A DNA stretch of 64,000 nt. Origin: Proteles cristata cristata. Its lineage: Eukaryota > Chordata > Mammalia > Carnivora > Hyaenidae. The notes under the pieces are model-generated. The model was not told where the DNA came from. It made no database searches and worked only from the letters and a program-made list of their open reading frames with translations. Position numbers and translations under genes: made by a program. Shown piece after piece: positions 33,780 through 45,999 of this stretch. Every line of letters starts with the position of its first letter. The stretch's first letter is position 1. The stretch is from assembly GCA_017311185.1 (NCBI GenBank), contig JAESUZ010005528.1, positions 1,860,001 through 1,924,000 on the forward strand, read 5' to 3'.

Positions 33780-35060
33780 AGCATTTAAAACTATAAATTG
33801 CCTTCTAAGTATACCATAAATTATGGTATGCTGTTTTCTTTTCATTTATCTAAAATTATTCCTAATTTCTCATGTGACTTTTTCTTTTCTCCATTATTTA
33901 TAAGCATATTTATTTCCAATAGACTAATTTATAAATGGGAATTTCCAAAATTTCTTCTGTTATTGTTTTCTAACTTCATTTCATTGCATACAGGAAACAT
34001 ACTTTGTGTGATTTCAATCCTTTCAAATGTTTTGAGACTCCTTTTATGGCTTAATATGTTGGTCTATTTTGGAATATATCCCATGTTCCCTTGAAAAGAT
34101 GTGTTTTTGGTATTTTTGGATGTTCTATGGATGTCTGTTATGTCAGGTTGGTTTACAGTATTGTTTAAATCTTCTCTTTCCAGGGTGATCTTCTGTCCAG
34201 TTGTTTTATCCATTATCAAGAGTAGGATTTCGATGTCTCCCATTATTACTATTGAGTTTTCTATTTTTTGCTTAAATTTTTACTTTTTTGCTTCATGAAT
34301 TTGGGGACGATCTTGTTAGGTACATTTAAGTTTCTGATTATTATATCTTCTTGATGCATTGACCCTTGTATCATTATAAAATGTCCTTTTTTGTTTCTAG
34401 TAACAATTGTATCTTAAAGTCTATTTTGTCTGATATTAGTATAGCTACTCTAGGTTTCTTTTGGGTACACTTTGAATAGTATATATTTTTCTATAATTTT
34501 ACTATTAACTTATTTGTGCCTTGAATCTAAAATTTGTTGCTTGTAGACAGAATATACTTGGATCATTTTAAAACATCCATTCTGGGGTGCCTCAGTGGCT
34601 CAATTGGTTAAGCATCTGACTTACAGCTCAGGTCACCAACTCAGGGTTCATGAGTTCGAGCCCCTCATCAGGCTCTTTGCTGACAGCTCAGAGCCTGGAG
34701 CCTGTTTTGGGTTCTCTGTCTCCTTCTCTCTCTCTGCTCCTCCCCTACTTGTGCTTTGTCTCTCTCTGTCTCTCAAAAATGAATAAGCATTAAAAAGGAA
34801 TTTTAAAAGAACCTTTCATATCCTCCTGTAAAATATGGAAGGTTTAAAAAAAATAAAATATCCATTCTATTAATCTCTTCCTATTAATTGGACTGTTTAA
34901 TCATTTACATTTAATGCAATTAATGATAAGATAGTATTTACACTTGCCATTTTGCTATTTGTTTTCTACATGTCTTACGTCTTTTTTTCACTTACTGTGT
35001 CACTGCCTTTTTTTGTTAATGTCAGGTTTTATCACTATTAGTAATGCTAGTCTTAATCAT
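33780..35060 (-). repeat. Old L1M internal region, antisense, split by a SINE
   Basis: CGATGTCTCCCATTATTACT, AAGTCTATTTTGTCTGATAT, TAGTATAGCTACTCTAGG and, after the SINE, TCATTTACATTTAATGCAAT with CATTTTGCTATTTGTTTTC are in the antisense order of old L1 elements. Together with 32414-33480 this may be one degraded copy. Confidence 0.65.
34583..34806 (+). repeat. Carnivore SINE inside antisense L1M
   Basis: TGGGGTGCCTCAGTGGCTCA head. ACATCCATTCT before and ATATCCATTCT at about 34859-34869 suggest that the insertion carried about 55 extra bases of tail-side sequence. Confidence 0.88.
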
Positions 35061-35279
35061 TCACAACTAAGAAACATCAACTACTTTGAGGTTACCAGGT
35101 GACTTTAAATCTCATTTGAGATATTGATTTATTTATTCTTCACTATTCTGATGAAATCAAATCACGAGAAAGATTTCATGGTATGGTTTAGAGATTAGTC
35201 ACTGCTTACTTGAAAAATTCAACATATTATCAGTAACAAGATATTTTTGAAGAGTTTTATTTTGTGTCTTAAATCCTTT

Positions 35280-36660
35280 CATTATTCATTCACACACAAG
35301 GTATTAAGTGCCAACTTTATACTCAGCAGTGATTTTGGCCTAGGAAAACAACAGAGAGTGAGATAGATAAGATCCCTGTCCTCATGAAGTTTGAGTTTTA
35401 GTGGGAGAGACAGCCAGTGAACAAGTGAATAAGTATGTTCTAAAATATACAGAGAGATAAGGCCTAGGAAAAAAATAAGGTAGGGGAAATATGTAGAGAT
35501 GCAGAGCATAAGGGCTAGTTTAGATTAGCGGATTCTGAGTAGTGCTCTCTGAGGACGTGACATTAGAGCAGATACCTAAATGAAAAGAGAGTTCTAGTCA
35601 TAAAGACCTGCTGGGGCAGGGTTTGAGGGAGATAAAACAACAAATGCGAAGATCCTCAAGCAGAAGTGTGCTTGGCTGAGGATCAACAGATTCCCATTTG
35701 GCTGAACAGAAATATGGAAGGAAAGACTGGCAAAAAATGAGGCAAGTGGGGTAGCCACTGATTATATACACGTGATCTTATAGGCTTTAAGCTGCCGGTA
35801 GAGGGTTGTAAGCAAGAGAACAACACTGTGAGTTTTACATTTTCAAAAGATCATTCTAGCTGCTATATGGATAATAAGCTGTAGGAGGGCACGTACGGAA
35901 GTTGCAATACCTCTGTGGTGGACACACTTTAAGTTGACCTCTAACATGAATCGTGCTCTTGTATGGGACCCTCCCCTGAATATACACAGAACCTATAGCT
36001 TGGTCCTAATGAACAAAATATGACAGATATGATGCCACTCTCTTCCTTACGTTACGTTTTCTAGGACTTCATCTTAGCAGACTGGAATGTGAGTTATTCT
36101 CTTGATTATATTTAGGAAGCAAACCACCTGTGGCCTATGGAGTGGGCCTTGTGTCAGGGAACGATGAGAGACCTCTAGAACCGATAGGCAGTCCCCAGGT
36201 GGGAGCCAGTAAGAAGCCAGCTCCCAGTTCTATAACCACAAGGAACTGAATTTGGCCAGCAGATTGAACTTGGAGGTGAATTCCAGATTAGAATGTGGCC
36301 TGCCAACATCTTAACTAGACTGTTAGACCCTGAGCAGAGTATCCAGGTCTTTCCACACTCCTAACCCATGGAAACTGTAAGATATAAATGTGTGTGATTT
36401 TAAGCCACCCACTTTGTGGTAATTTGTTACATAACAACTGAAAACCAACACAACCAACCAAGATGTTTTTGTAGTGGTCTAGGTAAGAGATGGTGGTGAC
36501 TTGGACCTGGGTAGCAGTCATGGAGATAGGGAGAAATGGTCGATTTGGGATGTATTTTGAACACAGAGTATAGATTTTCCCAATGACATTTACCAACGGC
36601 TTGGATATGGTATGTGCGAGAAAGAGAAATCCAAGAAGACTCCAAGGATGACTCCATAAA
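35280..36660. repeat. Old LINE 3'-UTR-like repeat, split by an LTR-like insertion
   Basis: 35280-35920 (AGATCCCTGTCCTCATGAAG, CTGAGGACGTGACATTAGAG, TCATTCTAGCTGCTATATGG) and 36456-36660 (GAGATGGTGGTGACTTGGAC, GGATGACTCC) are in the order of one well-known mammalian repeat. I am unsure of its Repbase name. Confidence 0.5.
35925..36452 (+). repeat. Ancient LTR-like or MER-type insertion
   Basis: GTGGTGGACACACTTTAAGT starts it; GACCCTGAGCAGAG, GAAACTGTAAGATATAAATG and TTTAAGCCACCCACTTTGTG with TGGTAATTTGTTACATAAC end it. The last motifs are typical of MaLR/MER repeats. Class is uncertain. Confidence 0.45.
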
Positions 36661-36825
36661 TATAAATATTCAGTGTATAAAAATCAATCAATTTCTATTT
36701 TTCCCATCTTATAAATAAAATCTGATCAATCCTGTGGAGATGCTATAGCACTCTTCCAGGAATGTACCTCACCCTTTTCTAAGCCAGGCCAGTTCTACCC
36801 ACATGTCAAGGTTTAACTGAAATGA

Positions 36826-37072
36826 GGGGCACCTGGGTGGCTTAGTCACTTAAACGTCTGACTTCAGCTCAGTTCATGGTCCCACAGTTCATGGGTTCGA
36901 GCCCCGTGTCGGGCCATATGCTGACAGCTAGCTCAGAGCCTGGAGCCTGCTTCAGATTCTGTATCTCCCTCTCTCTCTGACCCTCCCCTGCTTGTTTTCT
37001 CTCTCTCTCTCTCTCACTCTCTCTCTCTCCCTCAGAAATAAATAAAACGTTAAAAAATTTTTTTAAAAATAT
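36826..37072 (+). repeat. Carnivore SINE
   Basis: AACTGAAATGA before and AAGTGAAATGA after. It carries a long CTCTCT tract and the duplicated GACAGCTAGCTCAGAGCC seen in some other copies here. Confidence 0.94.
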
Positions 37073-37137
37073 AAGTGAAATGATTCCCTTCAATGAAACC
37101 TCCACCAAGCAGGATAGTTGCTTAATTTTTTGTTCCC

Positions 37138-37480
37138 TGTCTTAGTTTGGGCTGCTGTAATATAGCTCCATAGACTGGGTGGCTTATAAACAACAGAAAT
37201 TTATTTCTCACAGTTCTAGAGGCTCAGAACTACAAGATCAAGGCACTGGCAGATGTGGTATCTGGTTAATAGATAGTTGTCTTTCTATGTCCTTGTGCGG
37301 AAGAAGGAAGAGGGGAATAGGATCTCTTTATAAGTACGCTATATCCATTCATGAGGACTCCACCTCATGACCTAATGACCTACGAACATCCCATGTCTAA
37401 ATACCAAATGCCCATTGGGGATCAGATTTCAACATATGGATTTTAGAGGACACAGACATTCAGTCTAGAGCACTTCCCTA
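37138..37480 (-). repeat. MaLR LTR (MLT1/MST type), antisense
   Basis: GGGCTGCTGTAATATAGC, ACTGGGTGGCTTATAAACAA, CAGAAATTTATTTCTCACAG, GACTCCACCTCATGACCTAA, GATTTCAACATATGGATTTT and CAGACATTCAGTCTAGAGCA follow the reversed MLT1/MST LTR order over its whole length. No internal retroviral sequence adjoins it. Confidence 0.82.
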
Positions 37481-38149
37481 ACACATTGTTCAAAAATCTC
37501 TAATCTTTCTCATGAACTGTGATTTCTGTTTATACCTCAGTCTCTTACATAAGGCAGAATACCTCATGTTTTTTCTCTTTATATACCAAAAGTCTAGGAC
37601 AGAGTCTAGTACATCTGAGAAACTTTCAAAAGTTTGATGAATTAAATATCTCAGTTATTCTGAAAACATATGATAGCCACTCTATTCTCTCTGATCTGTC
37701 TTTTCATATCAATGTAGGTCACCTCACTATATGATCCAACAAAAGCAGAAAAGATGTATATTCCTATATTACCTGAGTAATAAATAGATTGTGGTGTGAT
37801 CATTTGGCAGTGTTAACTCCATTAATAATATTACTCATATAACATATACAGGGTCTGTATCAATGTATGTGCTTCTGTGTGTGTGTGTATGAGAGAGACA
37901 GGGAGACAGGGAAAAAGGAATCTGTAAATTGAAAATAATTTTTAAATCCTATTTGGATTTCAGATACCTTCTTGATTTATTTTTTTACCCTTGTAAAAGG
38001 ATGAAAGTTTTTGAAAAGACTTTAGAGACTGATATTTCAACTACTCAAGAATGTGGAAAAGTGATAGATAGATGCTGAGTCTCTTTAAAAAAGGAAAGGA
38101 ATGTTCCAATATAAAAAAAATATGACATTCGTGGGCTACAGTTTGTTCA

Positions 38150-39500
38150 AACACACCGGGGTGAATTTCCAGGCTTCAATCCAATTGTCTGATGCATTCA
38201 GGAGCCCTGTGCCTGCTCATAAAAATGTCTCAGATCAAAGACATTGAAAATTGCTCAGGAGCTTTAACTCTCCAGAGCACAGCAATGTTGGCCATTTCAT
38301 TTTGGGACCAGAAGTTCAATATTGAAGCTGATAGACCAATGAATATAGTTTCTCTAATTTCAGAAAAGACACACACACCTCCTAAAAGGACAAGTAACCT
38401 AAAAGGATTGGAAGAGTCTCTCTAAGTCAATTCACCTTTTGCCCTAAAGTGTTCACTTTCCAACTCTTCTTATTCTGGGACACCCAAACTCTCCAATACA
38501 TCATAAATTCAGAATTACTATCACTTGTGAAACTTCTTGGAAACAAGACTTATGACCTGAAGCATGATGGAATTGTTGTCTCTCCAGTCAAAAATGATGC
38601 TCAAACCCATTACTTTGGTTAGAGTTATTCACAAATTGGAACTAAATCTGAAATGCCAACCCCAGAAGAAAGCCAGACCTAAAAACAGCTGAAAGGGTTT
38701 TCCATGGACAAAATCAAGAAGCAGAACAAATCTAGGTTCCTCGAAAGGTTACTCAATCTAAATTTAGTTCTTAGACAAGGATGGAATACCAGCTGATGAA
38801 GACCTTTCGGAGTATGTGTTAAAGTGCCTTTACCAGTATAGGTTAAAGCCATCCAAGAGATATTACCAAATGGTAAGTCTCAACATTTGACCTATAAATA
38901 CCCTGTGAACATTCAAACACCTGTCATTGCTGAAAAGGATAAGAATTGGAAATTGCTTTTGGAAACACATTCAGTATATTCATTAAGACCCTCATAGGTC
39001 TCTCAGGGTCTCTGCTATAAAAAAAATGCCACTTAAGAGGTGTGTGGGTAGCTCAGCCAGTTGAGAGTCTGACTTCGACTCAGGTCATGATCTCATGGTT
39101 CATGGATTCGAGCCCTACATCGGGCTCTGTGCTGACAGCTCAGAGCCTGGAGCCTGCTTTGGATTCTCTGTCTCCCCCTCCCACTGTCCCTCCCATGCTC
39201 ATGCTCTGTCTCTCTCTCTCTCAACAATAAATAAATGTTAAAAAAAAATTTAAAAAAGAATGCCATTTAAAATATGCATGCTTGTGAAGAGGTGTAGAGG
39301 GGAATCAGCAAGTAAAGGAATATTTGTTCTGTGGTTACAAAAGCATATTTCAGAGCCAGAAAACATATATAAAACTTTTAAAGAAAATCATGTAACTTCC
39401 AGATTAAAAATAAATAAAAACAAAACACCCAACAATGAAAATCAGTAACCCAGCATGGTCAAAACAGTGAATAATGCCAAACTCTGCACAGAGTTTATAT
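38150..39500 (+). pseudogene. Possible processed pseudogene of an unidentified gene
   Basis: Several stretches read as ordinary, non-repetitive protein, but in different frames and with stops: MSQIKDIENCSGALTLQS near 38228, GIPADEDLSEYVLKCLYQ near 38788, VKAIQEILPNGKSQHLTYKY near 38845 and SEPENIYKTFKENHVTSRLK near 39354. The last three run across a SINE (39036-39257) whose removal restores continuity. No splice signals separate them, so a degraded retrocopy is the simplest reading. I could not name the parent gene, and a run of chance frames in neutral DNA is still possible. The boundaries are uncertain; the 3' end meets an L1. Confidence 0.4.
39036..39257 (+). repeat. Carnivore SINE inside the putative pseudogene
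   Basis: AAATGCCACTTAA before and GAATGCCATTTAA after frame the element, so it post-dates the surrounding sequence. Confidence 0.92.
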
Positions 39501-41345
39501 CGGTTGCATTCCTATACACCAAAAATGAAGCAACAGAAAGAGAAATCAAGAAAATGATCCCATTCACAATTACACAAAAAACCATAAAGTACCTAGGAAT
39601 AAACCTAACCAAGGATATAAGAGATCTGTATGATGAAAACTATAGAAAACTTATGAAGGAAATTGAAGAAGACACAGAGAAATGGAAAAACATTCCATGC
39701 TCATGGAGAGGAAGAATAAATATAGTTAAAATGTCATTACTACCCAAAGCAATCTACACATTCAATGCAATCCCAATCAAAATTGCACCAGCATACTTCT
39801 CAAAACTAGAACAAACTATTCTAAAATTTGTATGGAACCACAAAAGACCCCGAATAGCCAAAGTAATATTGAAGAATAAAACCAAAACGGGAGGTATCAC
39901 CATCCCAGACTTTAGCCTCTACTACAAAGCTGTCATCATCAAGACAGTATGGTATTGGCACAAAAACAGACACATAGACCAATGGAATAGAATTGAGAAC
40001 TCAGAATTGGACCCAAAAATATACAGCCAACTAATCTTTGACAAAGCAGGAAAGAGTATCCAATGGAAAAAAGACAGCCTCTTTAACAGATGGTGCTGGG
40101 AGAACTGGACAGCAACATGCAGAAGAATGAAACTAGATCATTTTCTCACACCATGCACAAAAATAAACTCAAAATGGATAAAGGACCTGAATGTGAGACA
40201 GGAAACCATCAAAACCCTAGAGGAGAAAGCAGGAAGCAACCTCCTTGACCTCCACCGCAGCAATTTCTTACTTGACACATCCCCAAAAGCAAAAGAATCC
40301 AGAGCAAAAATAAACGATTGGGACCTCATCAAGATTAAAAGCTTCTGCAAGGCAAAGGAGACAATCCATAAAACTAATAGACAACCGACAGAATGGGAAA
40401 AGATAGTTGCAAATGACATACCAGATAAAGGGTTAATATCCAAAATCTATAAGGAACTCACCAAACTCCACACCCGAAAAACAACCCAGTGAAGAAATGG
40501 GCAGAAGATATGAACAGACACTTCTCCAAAGAGGACATCCAAATGACCAACAGACATATGAAATGATGCTCAGCACCCCTCCTCATCAGGGAAATACAAA
40601 TCAAAACCACACTTAGATACCACCTCACACCAGCCAGAGTGGCTAAAATGAGCAAATCAGAGGACTCTAGATGCTGGTGAGGATGTGGAGAAATGGAGAG
40701 CCTCTTACACTGTTGGTGGGAATGTAAACTGGTACAGCCCCTCTGGAAAACAGTGTGGAAGTTCCTCAAAACATTAACTCCCCTGTGACTCAGCAATAAC
40801 GCTGCTAGGAATTTACCCAAGGGATATAGGAATGCTGATGCATAGGAGCACATGTACCCCAATGTTCATAGCAGCACTTTAACAATAGCCAAAATATGGA
40901 AAGAGCCTAAGTGTCCATCAACGGATGAATGGATCAAGAAGATGTGGTTTATCTATACGATGGAATACTACATGGCAATGAGAAACAATGAAATCTGGCC
41001 ATGTGTGGCAACATGGATGGACCTTGAGGGTGTTATGCTGAGCGAAATATGTCTGGCAGGGAAGGACAAATACCGTATGTTTGCACATATAGGAGGATTA
41101 GGAGGAACTTAACGGAGGACCGTCGGGGAGAAGAAGGGGGGAAATGGTGGGGAGAGGGAGAGAGGCAAACCATGAGAGACTTTTGAATGCTGAGAATAAA
41201 CTGAGGACCTATGGGTGTGTGGGGGGAGGGGGGTGATAGGCTTGGAGGGGGGCACTTGTGGGGATGAGCACTGGGTATTATATGGAAACCAACTTGACAA
41301 AAAACTATTTGTAAAAAAAAATTAAAAATTAAAAAATTAAAAAAA
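39500..41345 (+). mobile_element. LINE-1, 5'-truncated: 3' part of ORF2, 3' UTR and A-rich tail
   Basis: The open frame 39455-40492 encodes the region after the reverse-transcriptase core of L1 ORF2: [53 protein letters not shown] and [10 protein letters not shown] are hallmark L1 phrases. Its first codons precede the L1 homology, which starts near 39500. The endonuclease and catalytic RT motifs are missing, so it cannot move itself. A one-base loss in an A-run near 40480 ends the frame at TGA 40490-40492. L1 reading then continues in another frame with further stops (TGA at 40564-40566 and near 40675) to MWFIYTMEYYMAMRNNEIW near 40950. A G-rich 3' UTR (41219-41252) and an A-rich tail follow. 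Confidence 0.93.
40490..41112 (+). pseudogene. L1 ORF2 C-terminal region, broken frames
   Basis: This is the downstream continuation of the L1 ORF2 after the frameshift. [20 protein letters not shown] near 40710 is the conserved cysteine-containing stretch of L1 ORF2, and an intact 86-residue frame from 40852 covers the C-terminus up to AHIGGLGGT and stop at 41110-41112. Confidence 0.85.
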
Positions 41346-41494
41346 GATATTTATACACAGAAAGAGATAGTTCAAAGATTGTTTTCCTCTTGATCTTCAA
41401 GACAGGCAGTCAGGCCTACACAACCTTAATACCTTATTTGCATTTAATAACTGTTAAATTTCAAACCATTATCTTTTGAAATTGCCCAGAAATG

Positions 41495-41605
41495 TTTTTA
41501 AAAGATTTTTTTTAAAGTAATCCCTACACCCAGTGCAGGACTCAAACTCACAACCTCAAAATCAAGAGTCACACGGTCTATCGACTGAGCCATCCAGGCG
41601 TCCTC
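41495..41605 (-). repeat. Short carnivore SINE, antisense
   Basis: AAAGATTTTTTTTAAAGTAA, ACACCCAGTGCAGGACTCAA and GACTGAGCCATCCAGGCGTC identify the compact subtype. Confidence 0.85.
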
Positions 41606-42093
41606 CAGCAATTATCATCTTGCCTCATAATTTGTTCTAGTGAAACTGAAATATCATAGCCACCTTTTTTTAAAAAAAGTTTTATGTTTAAGATAGCCAA
41701 AATGAGATAATGGAAAGACCAATGGATTTGAAAACAGAAAGTATAGGTTTAAATCTTGCAGTAACTGTGATATCAGGTCTCATTTTATTTGTCTGTAAAA
41801 TGAGGATGTCTTATTTTCTGAGACATGGTGAAAATAATGAGAATCTAATGACTTTTATACAAAGATCATAGATTAAACACATTCTTCCTAAAACCCAAAT
41901 GCAACATCAATACAAGTAATTTTATAAGGCATAAATCCACAATGGTGAAGCAAGGAAGAAAACTACAGAAAACAGAATGTTGAAGACAAGAAGATAGACA
42001 ACTGGAGGTCAAACTGGCAAACCCCAGAAAGCTGAATCTTAAACCAGCAGTGGGAAAATCTAGCTTCAGATTCATTAAATATTTCAGGAATTG

Positions 42094-42217
42094 GGCACCA
42101 GGGTAGCTCAATTGGTTAAGCATCTGACCCTTGATCTCATCTCAGGTCTTGATCTCAGGGTCATGAGTTCAAGCCCCATGTGGGGCTTCACACTGGGTGT
42201 GAAGCCTACTTAAAAAA
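42094..42217 (+). repeat. Short carnivore SINE
   Basis: ATTTCAGGAATTG at 42081-42093 is repeated exactly at 42218-42230. Only 124 bases long, without a CT tract; the 3' end is GTGAAGCCTACTTAAAA. Confidence 0.93.
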
Positions 42218-43600
42218 ATTTCAGGAATTGATGAACCTCTCCAAATGTGGAGCAGGGCTTTTGAAGACAATATTGATAAAGGAGGACTGATAATATTGAT
42301 AAAGGAGGTTCGAAAAGCAGTTGTGTCCCTCTATCCCTTCTCCCAGTTCATGTGCTTGGGCAAGCTGCCCATCCCCTACCTTGGCAGAAGTCTGGAAGTT
42401 TATTCTCTGGAAAGAGTAAAAGCACAGGCTCTCTTTCTTTGGGTAATATCAGGCACGGATGAGAAGACAGGGTCCATGACAAAACCAGGAAGATTAAGTG
42501 AAGTAATTAACAGTATTCTAAGACAGTACTACTCACCAATTCAACTCTCCACCTAAGCGGCGTTGGTAATCAGACATGTATCATCCTCTGAGCAGGAGAT
42601 TGAAGAATTCTTCCTTGGAGAAACCTGACCAACTTTAAAGACCCAAACATACGGACTTTAGTGGTTCTCTAACCGAGAGTATTAACATATTCAGAGCTTC
42701 CAACCAGCTTTAGAGTTTCCCATTATTAAGCATAAATGGAGAAATCATTGACTACCAGTATCGAAGATAAATCTCTAATATAAAAAACACAGAAAATAAT
42801 AACAACACACGATGGGCAGAGGGTGAGGGGGAAGCCACTCAGAGGAAACACACCATGCAAGAAAGAGAAAACTTCAAATTAATATTATTAACATCCTTAG
42901 ATAAGAAAATATATTACATCTGTGAAATATGAATGAGATGCTATTTAAGAGAGAAAACAAAATTTAAAAAGCTTTTGGAAAACAATAACATTATAGCAGA
43001 AATAAAAACCTCAAGAGAAAACTTAAAAAATAAATTTAAGAAAAGCTCCCAAAAGGTGGAACTTAAATACAGAGATAGAAAATGAAACATAAAAAAAAAA
43101 AAAAAAAAAAAAAAGGATAAGTCACGGACATCCAACAGCTAAGTAACAGGAGTTCCAGAAGGAGAGAACATAGATGATGAGAGGAGCTTGTCAAAGAAAC
43201 AATTTAAGAATGTATCCCAGAAGTAAAGGACACTAATTTTCCGATTGAGAAATCCTTCTAAAAGCCAGGACAATACATGAAAATAAACACATGCCAATGC
43301 ATATTATTGTGAAATTTCATAATAGTGAAAGTGAACAGATGATCCCCAAATGTTTCAAAAAGTAAAAATAAGTAAGATAGAGTTGGTTTCAAGAATGGGA
43401 CTGGGTTTCCCACAGAAGCCTAAAACCTAGAAGATGATGACTCAACATCTTCAAATTTCTGAAAGAAAATCAGTTCCAGTCTAGAATTCTGTACCTATGC
43501 AAACTATTAATCAACTACAAAACTAGAATATACACATTTCTGAAAGCACAACACTTCAAATGATTTTCTTCTCATACGATTTATTACGAAAGCTGCTGGA

Positions 43601-43843
43601 AAGGGGGCACCTGGGTGGTTCAGTCAGTTAAGCGTCCGACTCCTGATATCGGCTTAGGTCATGATCTCACAGTTCATGGGATTGAGCCCCCAGTCAGGCA
43701 GTGCGCTGACAGTGCGGAGTCTGCTTGGGATTCTCTCTTACTCCCCCTCTTTCTGTCCCTCCCCCACTTGCTGTCTCTCTTTCTCTCTCTCTCAAAACAA
43801 ATAAATAAACACTAAAATTTTCTTAAAAAATAATTAAAAAAAA
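43601..43843 (+). repeat. Carnivore SINE inside the HAL1-like remnant
   Basis: GAAAGCTGCTGGA at 43588-43600 and GAAAGCTCCTGGA at 43844-43856. Middle part has CAGTGCGGAGTCTGCTTGGG, a subtype different from the feliform CAGAGCCTGGAGCC body. Confidence 0.93.
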
Positions 43844-44155
43844 GAAAGCTCCTGGAGGGTATGCTCTGCTAAAATGAGGGAGGAAACCAAGAAAGAGGAA
43901 TACACGAGATTGAAGAAACCAGAGATCTAACACAGGAGAAAGGTAAAGATAATCCCTTCAGTGATGATGAAAGGAGATCCAAAAACATCAGCCCTCTCAA
44001 TTCTAGAGTACCATAGATCAGTCCAGACTGGGGCATATACAAATGACACCACTAGCAATCGCTCCAAAAAAAGCAAAACAAAAACAACTCAAAACAGTTG
44101 AATTTGACAGATTATCAGATACACTTGAACACAGTCTTAGAAGACGGGAGACAAT

Positions 44156-44380
44156 CTGGGGCGCCGGGGTGGCTCAGTCAGTTAAGCGTCCGACTTCGGC
44201 TCAGGTCATGATCTCACGGTTTGTGGGTTTGAGCCCCACATTGGGTTCTGTGCTGTTGGCTCAGAGCCTGGAGCCTGTTTTGGATTCTGTGTCTCCCTCT
44301 CTCTCTGAGTCTCCCCTGTTCATGCTGTCTCTGTCTCTCTCTCTCTCAGAAATAAATAAAACATTAAAAAAAAAAAAAAA
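44156..44380 (+). repeat. Carnivore SINE, young
   Basis: AGACGGGAGACAAT at 44142-44155 and AGATGGGAGACGAT at 44381-44394. Near-consensus body with an uninterrupted A-tail. Confidence 0.95.
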
Positions 44381-45999
44381 AGATGGGAGACGATTGAAAG
44401 CTAAATTAACATAAGATACATAAAAAAAAAGTTAAGCAACTAAAAAAATGAGATTACTATTCAATTCAAAAAAAACAAGAAAGTTATTCAATCGAGAAAA
44501 TCTGATCAGCACACTGCATGGCTTAGCTATGATAGTAAACTAAATATTGACATAACCAAAATCTATGACTTAATTAGGATGCCAGAGAAGAAGTATTTGT
44601 GTGTGTGGCAGAGGCAGAGTGAGAGAGTTAACTTCTTGTCTTTTACATTAGGAAGTCAACAGATTATATCGAAGAGTGTAAAATCAAGAAATAGCAAGGG
44701 TAAGCCTGTTATCTGGGCGTATTGGAAAATGTTAGAAAACCAGCTGAGAGGGTGAATATGTTTGCCTTTGGGGAGTGGGAGTTGGGAAGGGGAAGTGATA
44801 AAAGCAAAAGATTGCTATTTTCTATTGTTAGCTTCATTCAGCTTTTAAAACAATATAAATACACAACTTAGAGAAAAATTAACACTTGAAAAAAAAGGTT
44901 AAATGCTACAGTAGTGCCTCAAAATCAAATTTTAGAGTAACTGGTTTGTAATAAACAGCTAAGAATTTTTTAATTTGTTTAAAATAAGAGTAAGAAGATG
45001 AGGGGTTTGCCATCGTTCTTTCGCACTAGAAGTCAGTGACCCAGAATGTGTGGAATCTAGGAACACATTGTCCAGGAGCACCTGACGATATTCCAACTTT
45101 TGCAATTGCATGGACTTTCTTGGGTAGTAACTGAGGCATAGTAACGGAACAGTGATACATTTGTCCTTATTGGCGCAGCAAGTCTGTTGAGACACAAATC
45201 CATGAAGCTATTTAAGCAAAGACCTTACATGCAGTGTGCAATGTGTAGTAAATGCATTCACTTGGCCCACAAAGAGGTAGAAGATAGATCAGAATTCTGA
45301 CATAAGATGATGAGGTAGCTCCATGAAATGGGTCAAATTCTCACTCTCAGAGCTTCTCTGGAGTGGCTCTTAACCTTAACTGCACACTAGATCCACTCGA
45401 GGAGCTTTAAAAACTCTTGATGCCCACAGCATCCCGGACCAGTTAAGTCAGGATCTTCTTCAAAGTACCTCAAATGATGTCCATGTGTTGTGAAGATAGT
45501 GAACCATGGCCTGAAGACGTGAGTTCATGAGACTGGGCGACCTGCCAGCTCCCAAATCCATCAAAGCCCAGGTTAAGGTACAGACATGCCTGCTCAGTGG
45601 GGGAGAGTATCTCTCCCTGCTTTGGGTCCAACCTGTACCTATTACTCACCCTCACTCTCAATTGGCCCACTTATATGAATATGACTTCTAGGTCATCTTA
45701 AGGCATGTATTCTCAGTAGGGTGTCATCTTCCCCTCCCTCATCCTCCTTACCACAAGAGGAGCTCTGATTGGTCAAAATCTGGGACCCTGATAGGGAGTA
45801 CACCTTGAAAGCAGAGGCCAGGTTCCCTTCTTCCCCCTTGATTTCTAGGGTCCAGCAAAGTGGACCATTTTTTCTGTTTCTAGGCCACTGGCCTTCACAA
45901 GCGGGCTCAGGCATTCTGGCCTCTTCTGTCTCGGCATCTCTGCCAGGTGGGAGAAGCATGAGAATCCAGTGAATGAAGAGCGGGGGTCCTGACCTGGTC

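Larger units (their letters stand above)
42770..44900 (+). repeat. HAL1/old L1 ORF1-like remnant, split by two SINEs
   Basis: AGGAGTTCCAGAAGGAGAGA, GAATGTATCCCAGAAGTAAA, TTGTGAAATTTCATAATAG, CCAGTCTAGAATTCTGTACC, AAAATGAGGGAGGAAACCAA and CTTTGGGGAGTGGGAGTTGG are in the order of the HAL1/L1M family over about 2 kb. No open frame of size survives. A 26-base poly-A run lies at about 43089-43114. Confidence 0.6.
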
